A DNA stretch of 64,000 nt from Arthrobacter gandavensis (GCF_009192735.1 NZ_VTFU01000003.1:186001-250000); one strand, 5' to 3'; shown: positions 8,083 to 16,699, counted from the stretch's first letter. Notes: a model not told the origin generated them from the letters alone. A program made the numbers and translations.

Positions 8083-9567
8083 GTGGAGTCACTGTGGCTG
8101 GCCAGCGCGCCGCCCATTCCCGTCGATGGCTTCACTCCGGGAACGTCCTACGACACAGTGGTGGTCGGTGCCGGACTGACCGGGCTCACCACCGCCCTGC
8201 TGCTGGCCCGGCGGGGCCAAAAAGTGGCTGTGCTTGAAGCCCGCCGGGCCGGTGCCGTCACCACCGGAAACACCACGGCAAAGGTCTCCCTGCTTCAGGG
8301 CCTGCAGCTGTCCAGCATCTCTTCCCATCAGGGTGCCGACGGCGTCCGGAGCTATGTCGAAGCGAACCGGGCCGGCCAGGACTGGCTGCTGGAATTCTGC
8401 CGGGAGCACGGGGTGGACCACGAAGTCCGCACCGCTTACACCTATGCAAACAGTGATAACGGCCGGCAAAGCCTGGAAAAGGAGCTCTCCGCGGCCACCA
8501 CGGCGGGCCTTCCGGTCCGGATGACCCGGGACACCGAACTGCCCTTTGAGATTTCCGGCGCCCTCGAGCTTGCCGGGCAGGCGCAGATTCATCCGCTGCA
8601 GGTCCTGGCATCGCTCGCCGGCGAATTCCGTGCCGGCGGCGGCACTTTGGTCCATGGGGTCCGGGTGACCGGGGCGGGCACCGCGGACGGCGGCGGGGTC
8701 CGCGTGATCACCTCATCCGGCTCGGTGACCGCCGCTCAGATGGTCCTGGCCACCGGCATTCCGGTGTTGGACCGGGGCGGTTACTTCGCCCGGCTCCTGC
8801 CCCTGCGGTCCTACGCATCGGCGCATCCGGTCCGGGGAGAGGTGCCGCAGGGAATGTACCTGTCCATTGATGCCCCGTCCCGGTCGCTGCGCACTGCCCG
8901 GGTGGACGGCATCGACTATCTCATTTCCGGAGGCAACGGCCACGCCGTCGGACGCCATCCGCATCCCCAGGCACTGGTGGATGATCTGGCGGAGTGGACG
9001 GTCCGGAATTTTGCGGTGTCACCGCAGGCCTACGCATGGTCTGCGCAGGACTATGAGCCGGCAGCCGGACTTCCCTACGTGGGACAGGTGCCGTTCGGAA
9101 ACGGGAACATCTTTGCCGCCACCGGGTTTAACAAGTGGGGCATGACCAATGCCGTTGCCGCTGCCATGGCCATAAGCGAAGCGATGGCACCGGAAGCCGA
9201 AGGCGGCCGGACGGGGAATTGGTACCAGCCGAAGCTGTCCCCGCGGGACGTGCTTTCCTCCGTCCGGGACAACGCCGAGGTGGGCTTGGAGATGCTGGCC
9301 GGATGGGCGTCATCCATGGCGGACACCAATGAGTCCGCGCCTCCGGAGGGTCAGGGGAAGGTGGTGCGCCGCAATCTGAAGCCGGTGGGCGTGTGCACCG
9401 TGGAGGGGAGCGTCTCCCGTGTGTCGGCCATCTGCCCGCACCTGGGCGGAGTGCTCTCCTGGAATGATGCCGAAGCATCCTGGGACTGCCCGCTGCACGG
9501 CTCCCGCTTCGCCGCCGACGGAGCCCTGCTGGAGGGCCCCGCCGTCCGCGGGCTGGACCGGGCCTGA
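8083..9567 (+). CDS. FAD-dependent oxidoreductase with C-terminal Rieske [2Fe-2S] domain
   Basis: A 494-residue protein with a GTG start. Residues about 20-400 form a DAO-type FAD domain, beginning with the dinucleotide fold VVVGAGLTGLTTALLLARRGQ and ending near NIFAATGFNKWGMTNA. The last ~80 residues form a Rieske domain with CPHLGG and CPLHGSRF, which supply the Cys/His cluster ligands. Such fusions occur in actinobacteria and Bacillus as proteins of unknown substrate. The SDR lies 2 bp upstream, so the pair may channel electrons in a shared redox reaction (inference). Confidence 0.92.
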   Translation: MESLWLASAPPIPVDGFTPGTSYDTVVVGAGLTGLTTALLLARRGQKVAVLEARRAGAVTTGNTTAKVSLLQGLQLSSISSHQGADGVRSYVEANRAGQDWLLEFCREHGVDHEVRTAYTYANSDNGRQSLEKELSAATTAGLPVRMTRDTELPFEISGALELAGQAQIHPLQVLASLAGEFRAGGGTLVHGVRVTGAGTADGGGVRVITSSGSVTAAQMVLATGIPVLDRGGYFARLLPLRSYASAHPVRGEVPQGMYLSIDAPSRSLRTARVDGIDYLISGGNGHAVGRHPHPQALVDDLAEWTVRNFAVSPQAYAWSAQDYEPAAGLPYVGQVPFGNGNIFAATGFNKWGMTNAVAAAMAISEAMAPEAEGGRTGNWYQPKLSPRDVLSSVRDNAEVGLEMLAGWASSMADTNESAPPEGQGKVVRRNLKPVGVCTVEGSVSRVSAICPHLGGVLSWNDAEASWDCPLHGSRFAADGALLEGPAVRGLDRA

Positions 9568-9577
9568 GAATCAGTTC

Positions 9578-9622
9578 CAAGCCCTGCGGCGCGCCTCACG
9601 TTTGGGGCGCCGCAGGGCTTGA
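9578..9622. terminator. Bidirectional terminator between convergent genes
   Basis: CAAGCCCTGCGGCGC pairs with GCGCCGCAGGGCTTG, a 15-bp perfect stem. It lies between the FAD/Rieske gene (plus) and the SRPBCC gene (minus), so it can serve both. Confidence 0.8.
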
Positions 9623-9647
9623 CTGAATATGGCAGGCGCCCTGCCGG

Positions 9648-10223
9648 TCAGACTCCGGCGCGGGGACCGCCGGATTCGGGGTCATCCATGGCGGGATCGG
9701 ATTCCGGCGCCGCTGCCAGGTTCGACGTGGACGTCGCAGCTGCCGCCGCCGGGGCGCTGTCGGCCGTTGGCGGAGCATCAACATTTCCGCGCCATGCGCC
9801 CGTCGCGGAACCCTTGCTCTCGATGAATTCCTTGAAGCGCTTGAGGTCGGACTTGACCTGCCGGTCGTCCGCTCCGACCACGTGCCCGACCTTCTCCAGG
9901 AAGGTTTCCGGATCCCAGTCCAGCTGGACCGTTACCCGGGTTTCTGAATCCCCGAGCCGGTGGAACGTCACCACGCCGGCATGCGACGTGCCGTCGGTGC
10001 TCTTCCAGGCAACCCGCTCATCCGGGTGCTGTTCGGTGATCTCCGTGTCGAAAACCCGTTCCACACCACCGATTTTGGTGACCCAGTGACTGGCAGTTTC
10101 GGAAGTCTGGGTGATGGATTCAACGCCGCCCATAAACTGGGGAAATGATTCAAACTGCGTCCACTGGTTGTAGGCCGTGGATACGGGAACAGCAACATCA
10201 ATTGATTCTTCTACGGTGGTCAT
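9648..10223 (-). CDS. SRPBCC (START-like) family protein
   Basis: A 191-residue protein of the SRPBCC/polyketide cyclase fold. It opens with ESIDVAVPVSTAYNQWTQFESFPQFM, the helix-grip signature. WVTKIGG, WKSTDGTSHAGVVTFHRL and a C-terminal long helix (VKSDLKRFKEFIES) follow. The last ~45 residues are Ala/Pro/Asp-rich and probably disordered. The family binds hydrophobic ligands; many stress-region members have no known ligand. The ATG at 10223 has AGGGA upstream. It is divergent from dps. Confidence 0.88.
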   Translation of the reverse strand: MTTVEESIDVAVPVSTAYNQWTQFESFPQFMGGVESITQTSETASHWVTKIGGVERVFDTEITEQHPDERVAWKSTDGTSHAGVVTFHRLGDSETRVTVQLDWDPETFLEKVGHVVGADDRQVKSDLKRFKEFIESKGSATGAWRGNVDAPPTADSAPAAAAATSTSNLAAAPESDPAMDDPESGGPRAGV

Positions 10224-10403
10224 GAAAGTCCCTACGGTAGTCGGATCGTGCGTCATTTCGGTGTTCACGCTACCCAACGGACCTGCGGACTTCAACCAGA
10301 AGGTAAGCTTACTTAGGTTGACGGCTGCTTCCCCTCCCTGAGGGACAGTTCAAAACTGCGCAGACGTCTCTCGTCAACATATTTCGTCAACATTGGAGGA
10401 AAC

Positions 10404-10901
10404 GTGAAGGCATCCAAGGAACTGACAACTAATCTGCAGGCCGTGCTCGTGGACCTCATCGAACTGCATTTGCAGGGCAAGCAGGCGCACTGGAACGTTG
10501 TGGGCAAGAATTTCCGCGACCTTCACCTGCAGCTCGATGAAATCATCGAGGACGCCCGCCTCTTCGCCGATGAACTGGCCGAGCGCATGCGTGCCCTGGA
10601 GGCCATCCCGGACGGCCGCAGCGTGGCCGTCGCCGAGGGAACATCGCTGCCTCCCTTCCCTGCAGGCCTGGTTGACACCAAGGACACCGTGACGCTCACC
10701 GTCGGCATGCTGAACGCCGCCGTGGGGACCATGCGGAAGGTTCACGACCAAGTGGATGAGGAAGATCCCACCACCGCCGACATCCTGCACGGCTTCATCA
10801 GCAAGCTGGAGCAGTACGCGTGGATGGTCAACGCCGAAAATGTGCTGCCCACCGCCACGGTGGTCACCCCCGACAACGCTAATTCCCAGGCAACCCTGTA
10901 A
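10404..10901 (+). CDS. dps: Dps-family DNA-binding ferritin
   Basis: A 165-residue Dps-like protein. It contains the dimer-interface ferroxidase motif around LIELHLQGKQAHWNVVGKNF, with DEIIEDARLFADELAERM completing the His/Asp/Glu site. Family members assemble into dodecamers that oxidise Fe(II) with hydrogen peroxide and protect DNA. The GTG start follows GGAGG. The N-terminus is short and only slightly basic, so DNA binding is not obvious. The neighbouring SRPBCC, DUF4383 and SDR genes suggest a general stress role. Confidence 0.93.
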   Translation: MKASKELTTNLQAVLVDLIELHLQGKQAHWNVVGKNFRDLHLQLDEIIEDARLFADELAERMRALEAIPDGRSVAVAEGTSLPPFPAGLVDTKDTVTLTVGMLNAAVGTMRKVHDQVDEEDPTTADILHGFISKLEQYAWMVNAENVLPTATVVTPDNANSQATL

Positions 10902-10917
10902 GTTTGCGGCGCCTTAT

Positions 10918-10951
10918 GCGGCCGGCCTGCCCCTCGGGACCGGCCGGCCGC
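10918..10951. terminator. Terminator hairpin between dps and gntR
   Basis: GCGGCCGGCC pairs with GGCCGGCCGC around a 14-nt loop. It sits between convergent genes. No T-run follows on the plus side. Confidence 0.6.
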
Positions 10952-11022
10952 GGCTGTTAAGCCCCATGTGGGCCCGCCATCAAGCCCTCAAGCCGTCCGG
11001 ATTTGCCGAGGGCCCCGGCTGC

Positions 11023-11730
11023 CTAGGCCACCGCGGCCCGGACTTCCTCCAGCAGGGCTGCCATTTGCAGCATCGCCTCGTCGCCGTCGCCGCCGGCCAC
11101 GGCCTTGGCCACCAACTCATGCCCCCGCAGCGCCACTTCCCGGGGATGGTCCGGCATGAGTCCGTGAACCGTACGGCCGGTCAGCACTTCGGCCACCACG
11201 GAATCCAGAGAAGCGAACATTTCATTGCCGCTGGTGCGCAGCAGGAGGGTGTGGAAGGCGATGTCCGCGGCCAGGAAATCATCCAGCCGCCCCTCCTCGC
11301 CCAGCAGGCGCAACCGGGCGGCCAACTCCACGAGCGTGTTCCGGTCTTCCCCGCCGGCGTGCCGTGCCGCCCCGCAGGCGGCGATCGGCTCCACGGCCAC
11401 CCGCAGTTCAGTCAGGGTCCGGTACTGCTCGTCGCGTCCCGGACCGTTGAGGCGCCAGCGGATGATGCGGGCGTCGAACCAGTTCCAGTGCCGTGGTTCC
11501 TGCACCACAATGCCGATCCGCCGCTTGGAATACACCAGGTTCATCGATTCCAGGATCCGCATGCAGTCCCGGACCACCGTTCGGGACACGCCGAATTCCT
11601 CCTGCAGCCCCTCCAGGGTCAGCCGGCTTCCGGGTTGGAGGACACCGGAGATGATGTCGGCCCCTATGGCATCGATAATGGCCCCGTTCATAACGGTTGC
11701 CGCCGGCCGCGGCGAAACGCTCCGCTCCAC
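11023..11730 (-). CDS. gntR: GntR-family (FCD) transcriptional regulator of gluconate genes
   Basis: The winged-helix N-terminus (GAIIDAIGADIISGVLQPGSRLTLEGLQEEFGVSRTVVRDCMRILESMNLV) is followed by an FCD ligand-binding domain with the metal-type residues of DIAFHTLLLRTSGN and HELVAKAV. It is divergent from gntK-gntP, so it probably represses them in the absence of gluconate or a phosphorylated derivative (inference). The start is uncertain. GTG at 11730 has AGGGG at good spacing. An earlier GTG at 11805 would lie inside the operator palindrome. Confidence 0.88.
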   Translation of the reverse strand: MERSVSPRPAATVMNGAIIDAIGADIISGVLQPGSRLTLEGLQEEFGVSRTVVRDCMRILESMNLVYSKRRIGIVVQEPRHWNWFDARIIRWRLNGPGRDEQYRTLTELRVAVEPIAACGAARHAGGEDRNTLVELAARLRLLGEEGRLDDFLAADIAFHTLLLRTSGNEMFASLDSVVAEVLTGRTVHGLMPDHPREVALRGHELVAKAVAGGDGDEAMLQMAALLEEVRAAVA

Positions 11731-11800
11731 CCTGTTCCCCTGACTGCTGTTTGCGGCAAAATCCACCACATCCAAGCCTAGCGTGGCATTGGTGTTATCA

Positions 11801-11817
11801 ATCACCTATATGGTGAT
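11801..11817. promoter_or_regulatory. Candidate GntR operator
   Basis: ATCACCTATATGGTGAT is a perfect inverted repeat with 6-bp arms and a 5-bp centre. It lies in the divergent region between gntR and gntK. The size and symmetry fit FCD-type GntR operators. Confidence 0.55.
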
Positions 11818-11888
11818 ACCTTTGTGCTCAGATTACTTCGGAGGGGGTGCGCCCGCTTCGGCGACAACGGCGTCCAAGGAGAGAGAAA

Positions 11889-12407
11889 ATGAGCCCCACC
11901 CCCCAGCACCTGGTCATTATGGGTGTTTCCGGTTCCGGTAAGACCACCATCTCCACCCTGCTCTCCGAGCACCTGGGCTGGATCGCCGCGGAAGCCGATG
12001 AGTTCCACCCCCCAGCCAACATCGCCAAGATGTCCTCCGGCACCCCGCTGACCGACGAAGACCGCTGGCCCTGGCTGGACTCCATCCGGAACTGGATGGA
12101 CACCCAGGCCGGGAACGGACGCTCCACCATCGTCACCTGCTCCGCGCTCAAGCGCGCCTACCGGGATGTATTGGCCACCGCGTCGGGCGAAGTGCACTTC
12201 GTACACCTCAACGGAGACACCGAGGTGCTGCGTGAACGGATGAAAACCCGCAGCGGCCATTTCATGCCCGCATCCCTGCTGCCGTCGCAGTTGAGCACCC
12301 TCGAGCCGCTGGCCGCGGACGAGCCGGGTCTCGTCGTCGACATCCTTAAACCCCCCGCGGAAATCGCCTCGGACATCCTGACCCGCTTGAACCTCCCCAC
12401 CAACTAG
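11889..12407 (+). CDS. gntK: Gluconokinase
   Basis: A 172-residue cytosolic kinase that phosphorylates D-gluconate to 6-phosphogluconate with ATP. It has the P-loop GVSGSGKTT, the gluconate-binding EADEFHPPANIAKMSSGTPLTDEDRWPWL and the lid-like CSALKRAYRDVL. This matches GntK/GntV-type gluconokinases in length and motif order. The ATG at 11889 follows GGAGAGAG. gntP lies 76 bp downstream. The product feeds the pentose phosphate pathway, where the gnd gene near 43 kb could use it. Confidence 0.95.
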   Translation: MSPTPQHLVIMGVSGSGKTTISTLLSEHLGWIAAEADEFHPPANIAKMSSGTPLTDEDRWPWLDSIRNWMDTQAGNGRSTIVTCSALKRAYRDVLATASGEVHFVHLNGDTEVLRERMKTRSGHFMPASLLPSQLSTLEPLAADEPGLVVDILKPPAEIASDILTRLNLPTN

Positions 12408-12483
12408 CAAACCCGGGCTCCGCCGCCCTTTCCGGTGAAGCCATGTCCCCAGCAACAGTTTGAATGAGCAACGGAGCTAATCC

Positions 12484-13884
12484 ATGACAATTGAAGGCTG
12501 GTCCCCGACCCTCGGAGCGGGACCTCTCCTCCTGATCGCAGCCGGAGCCATCGCGCTGCTGCTGTTCCTGATCCTGAAACTGCGCCTCCACGCGTTTGTT
12601 TCGCTGATCCTGGTGAGCCTGGTGACGGCTTTCGCCACGGGCATTCCCACCGCCAGTGTCGTCACCGTGCTTACCGGCAGTTTCGGCAGCACGCTGGCAA
12701 CCGTGGCCCTGCTGGTAGGCCTCGGCGCCATGCTTGGCCGGCTGGTGGAGACCAGCGGCGGCGCCAAGGTGCTGGCTGAAACCCTGATCAGGACCTTCGG
12801 TGAGAAGCGTGCACCGTTCGCGCTGGGCGTTGCATCGCTGATCTTCGGTTTCCCCATCTTCTTTGACGCCGGACTTGTGGTCATGCTTCCCGTGATCTTC
12901 TCAGTGGCCCGCCGCCTCGGAGGCGGCGTGCTGCGCTACGGCCTGCCCGTCGCCGGTGCGTTCTCCGTCATGCACGTCTTTGTTCCCCCGCATCCGGGCC
13001 CCGTCACCGCATCCGGCTTCTTCGAGGCGAACATCGGCGTTGTCCTTATTGTCGGCCTCATCATTGCCCTGCCCACCTGGTACGTCACGTCCTACCTGTT
13101 CGGCCTGTGGGCCGGCCGCAAATTCGTTCTGCCCGTGCCCGCCGTGCTCGGTGAGCTCGACGGCGATGAGGTCAAGAATCCGCCGAAGTTCGGCACCGTG
13201 GTTGCTGTCCTGCTGCTGCCCCTGGTCCTGATCTTCCTGAACACGGGCCTCAACACCCTGGCATCGGCGGGGGTCATTTCCGCCGAAGCAGCGGAACAGC
13301 CGTGGTTTGCCTTCCTGCGCACCCTCGGTGAAACACCGGTGGCGCTGTTGATTTCCCTCCTCGTGGCCTGTGTGGTCCTGGGCACCCGGCGCGGCGAATC
13401 CAAGACCGCCATTGAAAAGGTGCTCGAATCCGCGCTGGGCCCGGTGTGCTCGGTCATCCTGATCACCGGCGCCGGCGGCATGTTCGGCGGCGTCCTGCGC
13501 ACCTCGGGGATCGGCGACGCGCTGGGCGATGTCCTCAGCGACCTCGGCGTCCCGCTGATCCTGGCCGGCTTCCTGATTGCCGCCATTCTCCGCATCGCCC
13601 AGGGCTCCGCCACGGTGGCGCTGACCACCGCAGCCGCCCTGATCGCCCCGGGCGTTCTTGAGGCCGGGTACAACACTCTCCAGATTGCCACCCTGGTGGT
13701 GGCCGTTGCCGCCGGCTCCGTGGTGGTCAGCCACGTGAACGACTCCGGTTTCTGGCTGGTGGGCCGGTTCATGGGCATGGATGTCAAGACCACCCTGAAA
13801 ACGTGGACCGTGCTGGAAACACTGATCGGCGTCATGGGCTTCGCCCTCGCCGCAGTGGTCTTCGGTCTGGCTTCGCTGCTCTAA
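12484..13884 (+). CDS. gntP: Gluconate:H+ symporter (GntP family)
   Basis: A 466-residue polytopic membrane transporter with about 12-14 hydrophobic helices. Family landmarks include the N-terminal LGAGPLLLIAAGAIALLLFLILKL, the conserved VHVFVPPHPGPV-like segment (MHVFVPPHPGPVTAS) and the C-terminal VSHVNDSGFWLVGRFMGMD. It imports gluconate, driven by protons. A GGAG-type ribosome site precedes the ATG. With gntK it forms an operon divergent from gntR. Confidence 0.95.
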   Translation: MTIEGWSPTLGAGPLLLIAAGAIALLLFLILKLRLHAFVSLILVSLVTAFATGIPTASVVTVLTGSFGSTLATVALLVGLGAMLGRLVETSGGAKVLAETLIRTFGEKRAPFALGVASLIFGFPIFFDAGLVVMLPVIFSVARRLGGGVLRYGLPVAGAFSVMHVFVPPHPGPVTASGFFEANIGVVLIVGLIIALPTWYVTSYLFGLWAGRKFVLPVPAVLGELDGDEVKNPPKFGTVVAVLLLPLVLIFLNTGLNTLASAGVISAEAAEQPWFAFLRTLGETPVALLISLLVACVVLGTRRGESKTAIEKVLESALGPVCSVILITGAGGMFGGVLRTSGIGDALGDVLSDLGVPLILAGFLIAAILRIAQGSATVALTTAAALIAPGVLEAGYNTLQIATLVVAVAAGSVVVSHVNDSGFWLVGRFMGMDVKTTLKTWTVLETLIGVMGFALAAVVFGLASLL

Positions 13885-13893
13885 ACACCGCAC

Positions 13894-13939
13894 CACGACG
13901 ACGGCGGGGCACCTGCTCGGGTGCCCCGCCGTCGTCGTG
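13894..13939 (+). terminator. Terminator after gntP
   Basis: CACGACGACGGCGGGGCAC pairs perfectly with GTGCCCCGCCGTCGTCGTG around an 8-nt loop. It lies 10 bp after the gntP stop. There is no T-run. Confidence 0.8.
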
Positions 13940-13945
13940 TCCGGG

Positions 13946-14013
13946 CGGGGCGGTACGGATCGGGACGGTACCGATCGGGACCGGATCGGGGCCGGGGCCG
14001 GATCGGGGCGGGG
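13946..14013. repeat. G/C-rich imperfect repeat (CGGATCGGG-like)
   Basis: Four to five irregular copies of a CGGATCGGG-type word (13957, 13972, 13982 and 14000 regions), with intervening GGGGC runs, follow the gntP terminator. The G-tracts could form quadruplexes. No coding function is seen. Confidence 0.5.
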
Positions 14014-14116
14014 CGGATGGTGAGCCCGTGCGGGAGTGTCGGAGGCACGTGAAAACATAAGAAGTTACGAAAGTTTTCGGTGCTTTACACCGCCCTATGG
14101 AAGGACCCCACGCACC

Positions 14117-14890
14117 ATGATGGGTGGTCATCACGCAGCATCAGGCGCCGCAGCTTGGGTTGCTGTCGCTTCAACCGCACCGCACGCCCTCGGCTGGTAT
14201 CCGGTCACCCCTCTGGGAGTAGTGACCGGCGCTCTCCTCACGGCCGGCGCGGCCCTGCTCCCGGACCTGGATCACCACAGCGGAACCATTGCGCATTCAC
14301 TGCCCCCGGTCACCAAGATCCTGGCCCGCGTCACCGAGCAGATCAGCGGCGGACACCGCCGCGGCACGCATTCCCTGCTGGGACTGGCGGTTTTTGTGGC
14401 CCTGTCCACCGCGCTGGGCAAGGTCACCGCCGTCGTCCCGTTTTTTGGCTCCGTGGCGGTGGGAGCCGGCCTGCTGTCGGTGCTGCTGATGGGGTTCGCG
14501 TTGAAGGCACTGAAGATTGCCGGTGGTCCCGGACGCAGCTGGCTGCTCGCGCTGGGCCTGTCAGCTTTCATTGCCCTCTACGCCCCGGAAAACAATGACT
14601 GGCTTCCCGTGGCCGTCGGGCTGGGGGTCGCCGTGCACATCGTCGGAGACCTGCTGACCCACCAGGGCGTCATGATCCTCTGGCCCCTGCGGATCAAACG
14701 TCCGCGTTCCCTCGCCGGCATGCCGGTGCTCAACAAGCTGTGGCGCAGCAGTGGCTGCATGTCGCTGCCGCTGATCGGGGCCGCGGGGTCCTGGCGGGAG
14801 TGGGCGCTCATGGTTCCGGTGACTGTCTACGCCATCTACGGCGTGGTGTATTCCGCCTTCCTGACGCTGAGGCAGTGGGCGGGGGCCTAG
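14117..14890 (+). CDS. Membrane-bound metal-dependent hydrolase (YdjM/DUF457 type)
   Basis: A 257-residue polytopic protein. The N-terminal MMGGHHAASGAAAWVAV carries the family's paired His. PDLDHHSGTIAH and HRRGTHSLLG supply further Asp/His residues likely to bind metal. Several hydrophobic helices follow, with a conserved late HIVGDLLTHQGVMILWPL. The family includes the LexA-regulated inner-membrane protein YdjM; the biochemical reaction is not established. The start at 14117 is chosen because it keeps the HH motif near the N-terminus; AAGGA is 11 bp upstream. Confidence 0.88.
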   Translation: MMGGHHAASGAAAWVAVASTAPHALGWYPVTPLGVVTGALLTAGAALLPDLDHHSGTIAHSLPPVTKILARVTEQISGGHRRGTHSLLGLAVFVALSTALGKVTAVVPFFGSVAVGAGLLSVLLMGFALKALKIAGGPGRSWLLALGLSAFIALYAPENNDWLPVAVGLGVAVHIVGDLLTHQGVMILWPLRIKRPRSLAGMPVLNKLWRSSGCMSLPLIGAAGSWREWALMVPVTVYAIYGVVYSAFLTLRQWAGA

Positions 14891-14936
14891 CGGCACGGCG
14901 GTCCGGACCTGACCCCGGCACCGGACCAAGGGTGGC

Positions 14937-14964
14937 TAGACAGTTCACGGTTGTGAACGATAAT
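14937..14964 (+). promoter_or_regulatory. Strong promoter with palindromic spacer, antiporter gene
   Basis: TAGACA (14937-14942) and GATAAT (14959-14964) are separated by 16 bp. That spacer is itself the perfect palindrome GTTCACGGTTGTGAAC (14943-14958), the expected position for a repressor operator. Initiation about 7 bp after the -10 would start the RNA at or next to the GTG at 14972. Confidence 0.7.
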
Positions 14965-14971
14965 GGGAATC

Positions 14972-16699
14972 GTGGAACTAGCCCTCTTTGCTGTCATCGG
15001 CGTGGCTGTTATTGTCACCGTCGCCGCCTTTTCGAAGCGGCTGGGCATCGCCGCGCCACTGATCCTTGTGGTGGTCGGGCTCGGGCTGTCCTATCTTCCC
15101 GGGCTGCCGACGTTCACCGTTCCGCATGAAGTGATCCTGATGGGCGTGCTCCCGCCGCTGCTCTACGCCGCCGCGGTGAACGTTCCCGTGGTGGATTTCC
15201 GCCGGAACTTCGGAGCTATTTCGAGCCTGTCGGTGTTCCTCGTGTTGTTTTCCGCCTTTGTGACCGGGTGGCTCCTCTACGTTCTGCTCCCGGATCTGAA
15301 CCTCGCCGCCGCGATCGCCCTGGGCGCCGTGGTCAGCCCTCCGGACGCCGTTGCCGCCACTTCCATCGGCAAGAAACTCGGCCTGCCTCCGCGGCTCGTC
15401 ACGGTGCTCGAGGGCGAGGGCCTGGTCAACGACGCCACCGCCCTGGTGCTGCTGCGCTCGGCGATTGCCCTCAGCGCCGGTGGCGTGGCCAGCATCTGGG
15501 ACGGAGTGGCAGACTTCGGCTTCGCCGTGGTGGCCGCCGTCGTGGTGGGGCTGCTGGTGGGAGCTGTCACCGTGTTCATCCGGTCCAAGCTCCATGACCC
15601 AGTGCTGGACACCGCCATTTCCTTTGTGGTTCCCTTCCTGGCCTTCATCCCGGCCGAGGAAATGCACGCATCAGGCGTGCTGGCCGTGGTGGTGGCCGGG
15701 CTGTACACCGGACACCGGAGCGGATCCGCCTTCAGCGCCCAGGCGCGGATCAACGACAGCGTCAACTGGCACACCGTCCAGTTCCTGCTCGAGAACGGCG
15801 TCTTCCTGCTGATGGGCCTGGAAATCCGCTACCTCGTGGAGGAAATCAATCCGGAGCTGCTGACCGTCGGGGAGTCGGTGGGGATCGGGCTGGCCGTCAC
15901 TGCCCTGCTCATCGTGATCCGGTTCGCGTGGATGGGCCCGCTGATCCTGTTCCTGCGGGCCAAGGTGGGATACCAGGAACGGCGGACCCACCGCTTCCGG
16001 GCCGCACTGGACCGCCTCAAACTGCAGGATCCGGGCGATGAACGCGCCCGGCGCCGGGCCAGCCGCGGAGAACAGATCTACCGCCGCCGCAGGACGGATA
16101 TCAAGCAGCTGCGCGCCGAGGGCCTGGACTGGCGCGGCGGAGTGGTCATCGGCTGGTCCGGCATGCGCGGGGTGGTGACACTGGCAGCCGCGCAGTCCCT
16201 GCCGGAGGCCACGCCGTACCGGGAGCAACTGGTGCTCATCGCCTTCACCGTTGCCGTGGTGACGCTGCTGCTGCAGGGCGGAACCCTTCCCTGGGTGATC
16301 CGGGCGCTGGAGGTCCAGGGGGTTAATGCAGCCGCCGACCAGCGAAGCCTCGCCACACTGCTGGACCAGATCAGCGATGCCGGCCTGCGGGTGCTGGAGA
16401 ATCCGGGGGCCTGCCTCGACGATGCCGAGGTGGATCCCGACGTCGTGGAACGGGTGCGGCAGAGCACCTTTCTGCGCAGTGAGCTGGCGTGGGAACGGGT
16501 CAAGGCCCTGGGCATCGGGTCATCGCCCACTCCGCAGCTGCAGTACCGCGAGCTCCGCCGGGCCGTGGTCGAGGCAGAACGGGAGGCACTGCTGCTCGCC
16601 CGCAGGGAAGGGGACTTCCCCTCCCGGACCCTCGCCGACGCCCAGCGCCTGCTGGATTTGGAAGAGTCGCGGTTGAAGCCGCGGCTGGGCGAGCACTGA
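14972..16699 (+). CDS. Na+/H+ antiporter, CPA1 (NhaP) family
   Basis: The protein (575 residues from this GTG) has about 12 transmembrane helices. It carries the CPA1 ion-binding motif in ALGAVVSPPDAVAATSIGKKLG and LEGEGLVNDATALVLL (ND motif). A long cytosolic C-terminal region (about residues 430-575) is rich in charged helices. It exchanges Na+ (or K+) for protons at the membrane. An ATG at 14963 is in frame but lies inside the promoter's -10 hexamer, so the GTG at 14972, at the predicted transcription start, is preferred and the mRNA is probably leaderless. No ribosome site is seen for either start. Confidence 0.9.
   Translation: MELALFAVIGVAVIVTVAAFSKRLGIAAPLILVVVGLGLSYLPGLPTFTVPHEVILMGVLPPLLYAAAVNVPVVDFRRNFGAISSLSVFLVLFSAFVTGWLLYVLLPDLNLAAAIALGAVVSPPDAVAATSIGKKLGLPPRLVTVLEGEGLVNDATALVLLRSAIALSAGGVASIWDGVADFGFAVVAAVVVGLLVGAVTVFIRSKLHDPVLDTAISFVVPFLAFIPAEEMHASGVLAVVVAGLYTGHRSGSAFSAQARINDSVNWHTVQFLLENGVFLLMGLEIRYLVEEINPELLTVGESVGIGLAVTALLIVIRFAWMGPLILFLRAKVGYQERRTHRFRAALDRLKLQDPGDERARRRASRGEQIYRRRRTDIKQLRAEGLDWRGGVVIGWSGMRGVVTLAAAQSLPEATPYREQLVLIAFTVAVVTLLLQGGTLPWVIRALEVQGVNAAADQRSLATLLDQISDAGLRVLENPGACLDDAEVDPDVVERVRQSTFLRSELAWERVKALGIGSSPTPQLQYRELRRAVVEAEREALLLARREGDFPSRTLADAQRLLDLEESRLKPRLGEH

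Noticed and set aside
14043-14056. CACGTGAAAA as a parS half-site before the YdjM-like gene
   Set aside because: Only one half matches, and it is isolated and 37 kb from the parS array; a chance match is likely.
12901-14058. A 385-codon frame opposite gntP
   Set aside because: It is His/Gln/Gly-rich antisense translation of membrane-protein codons.
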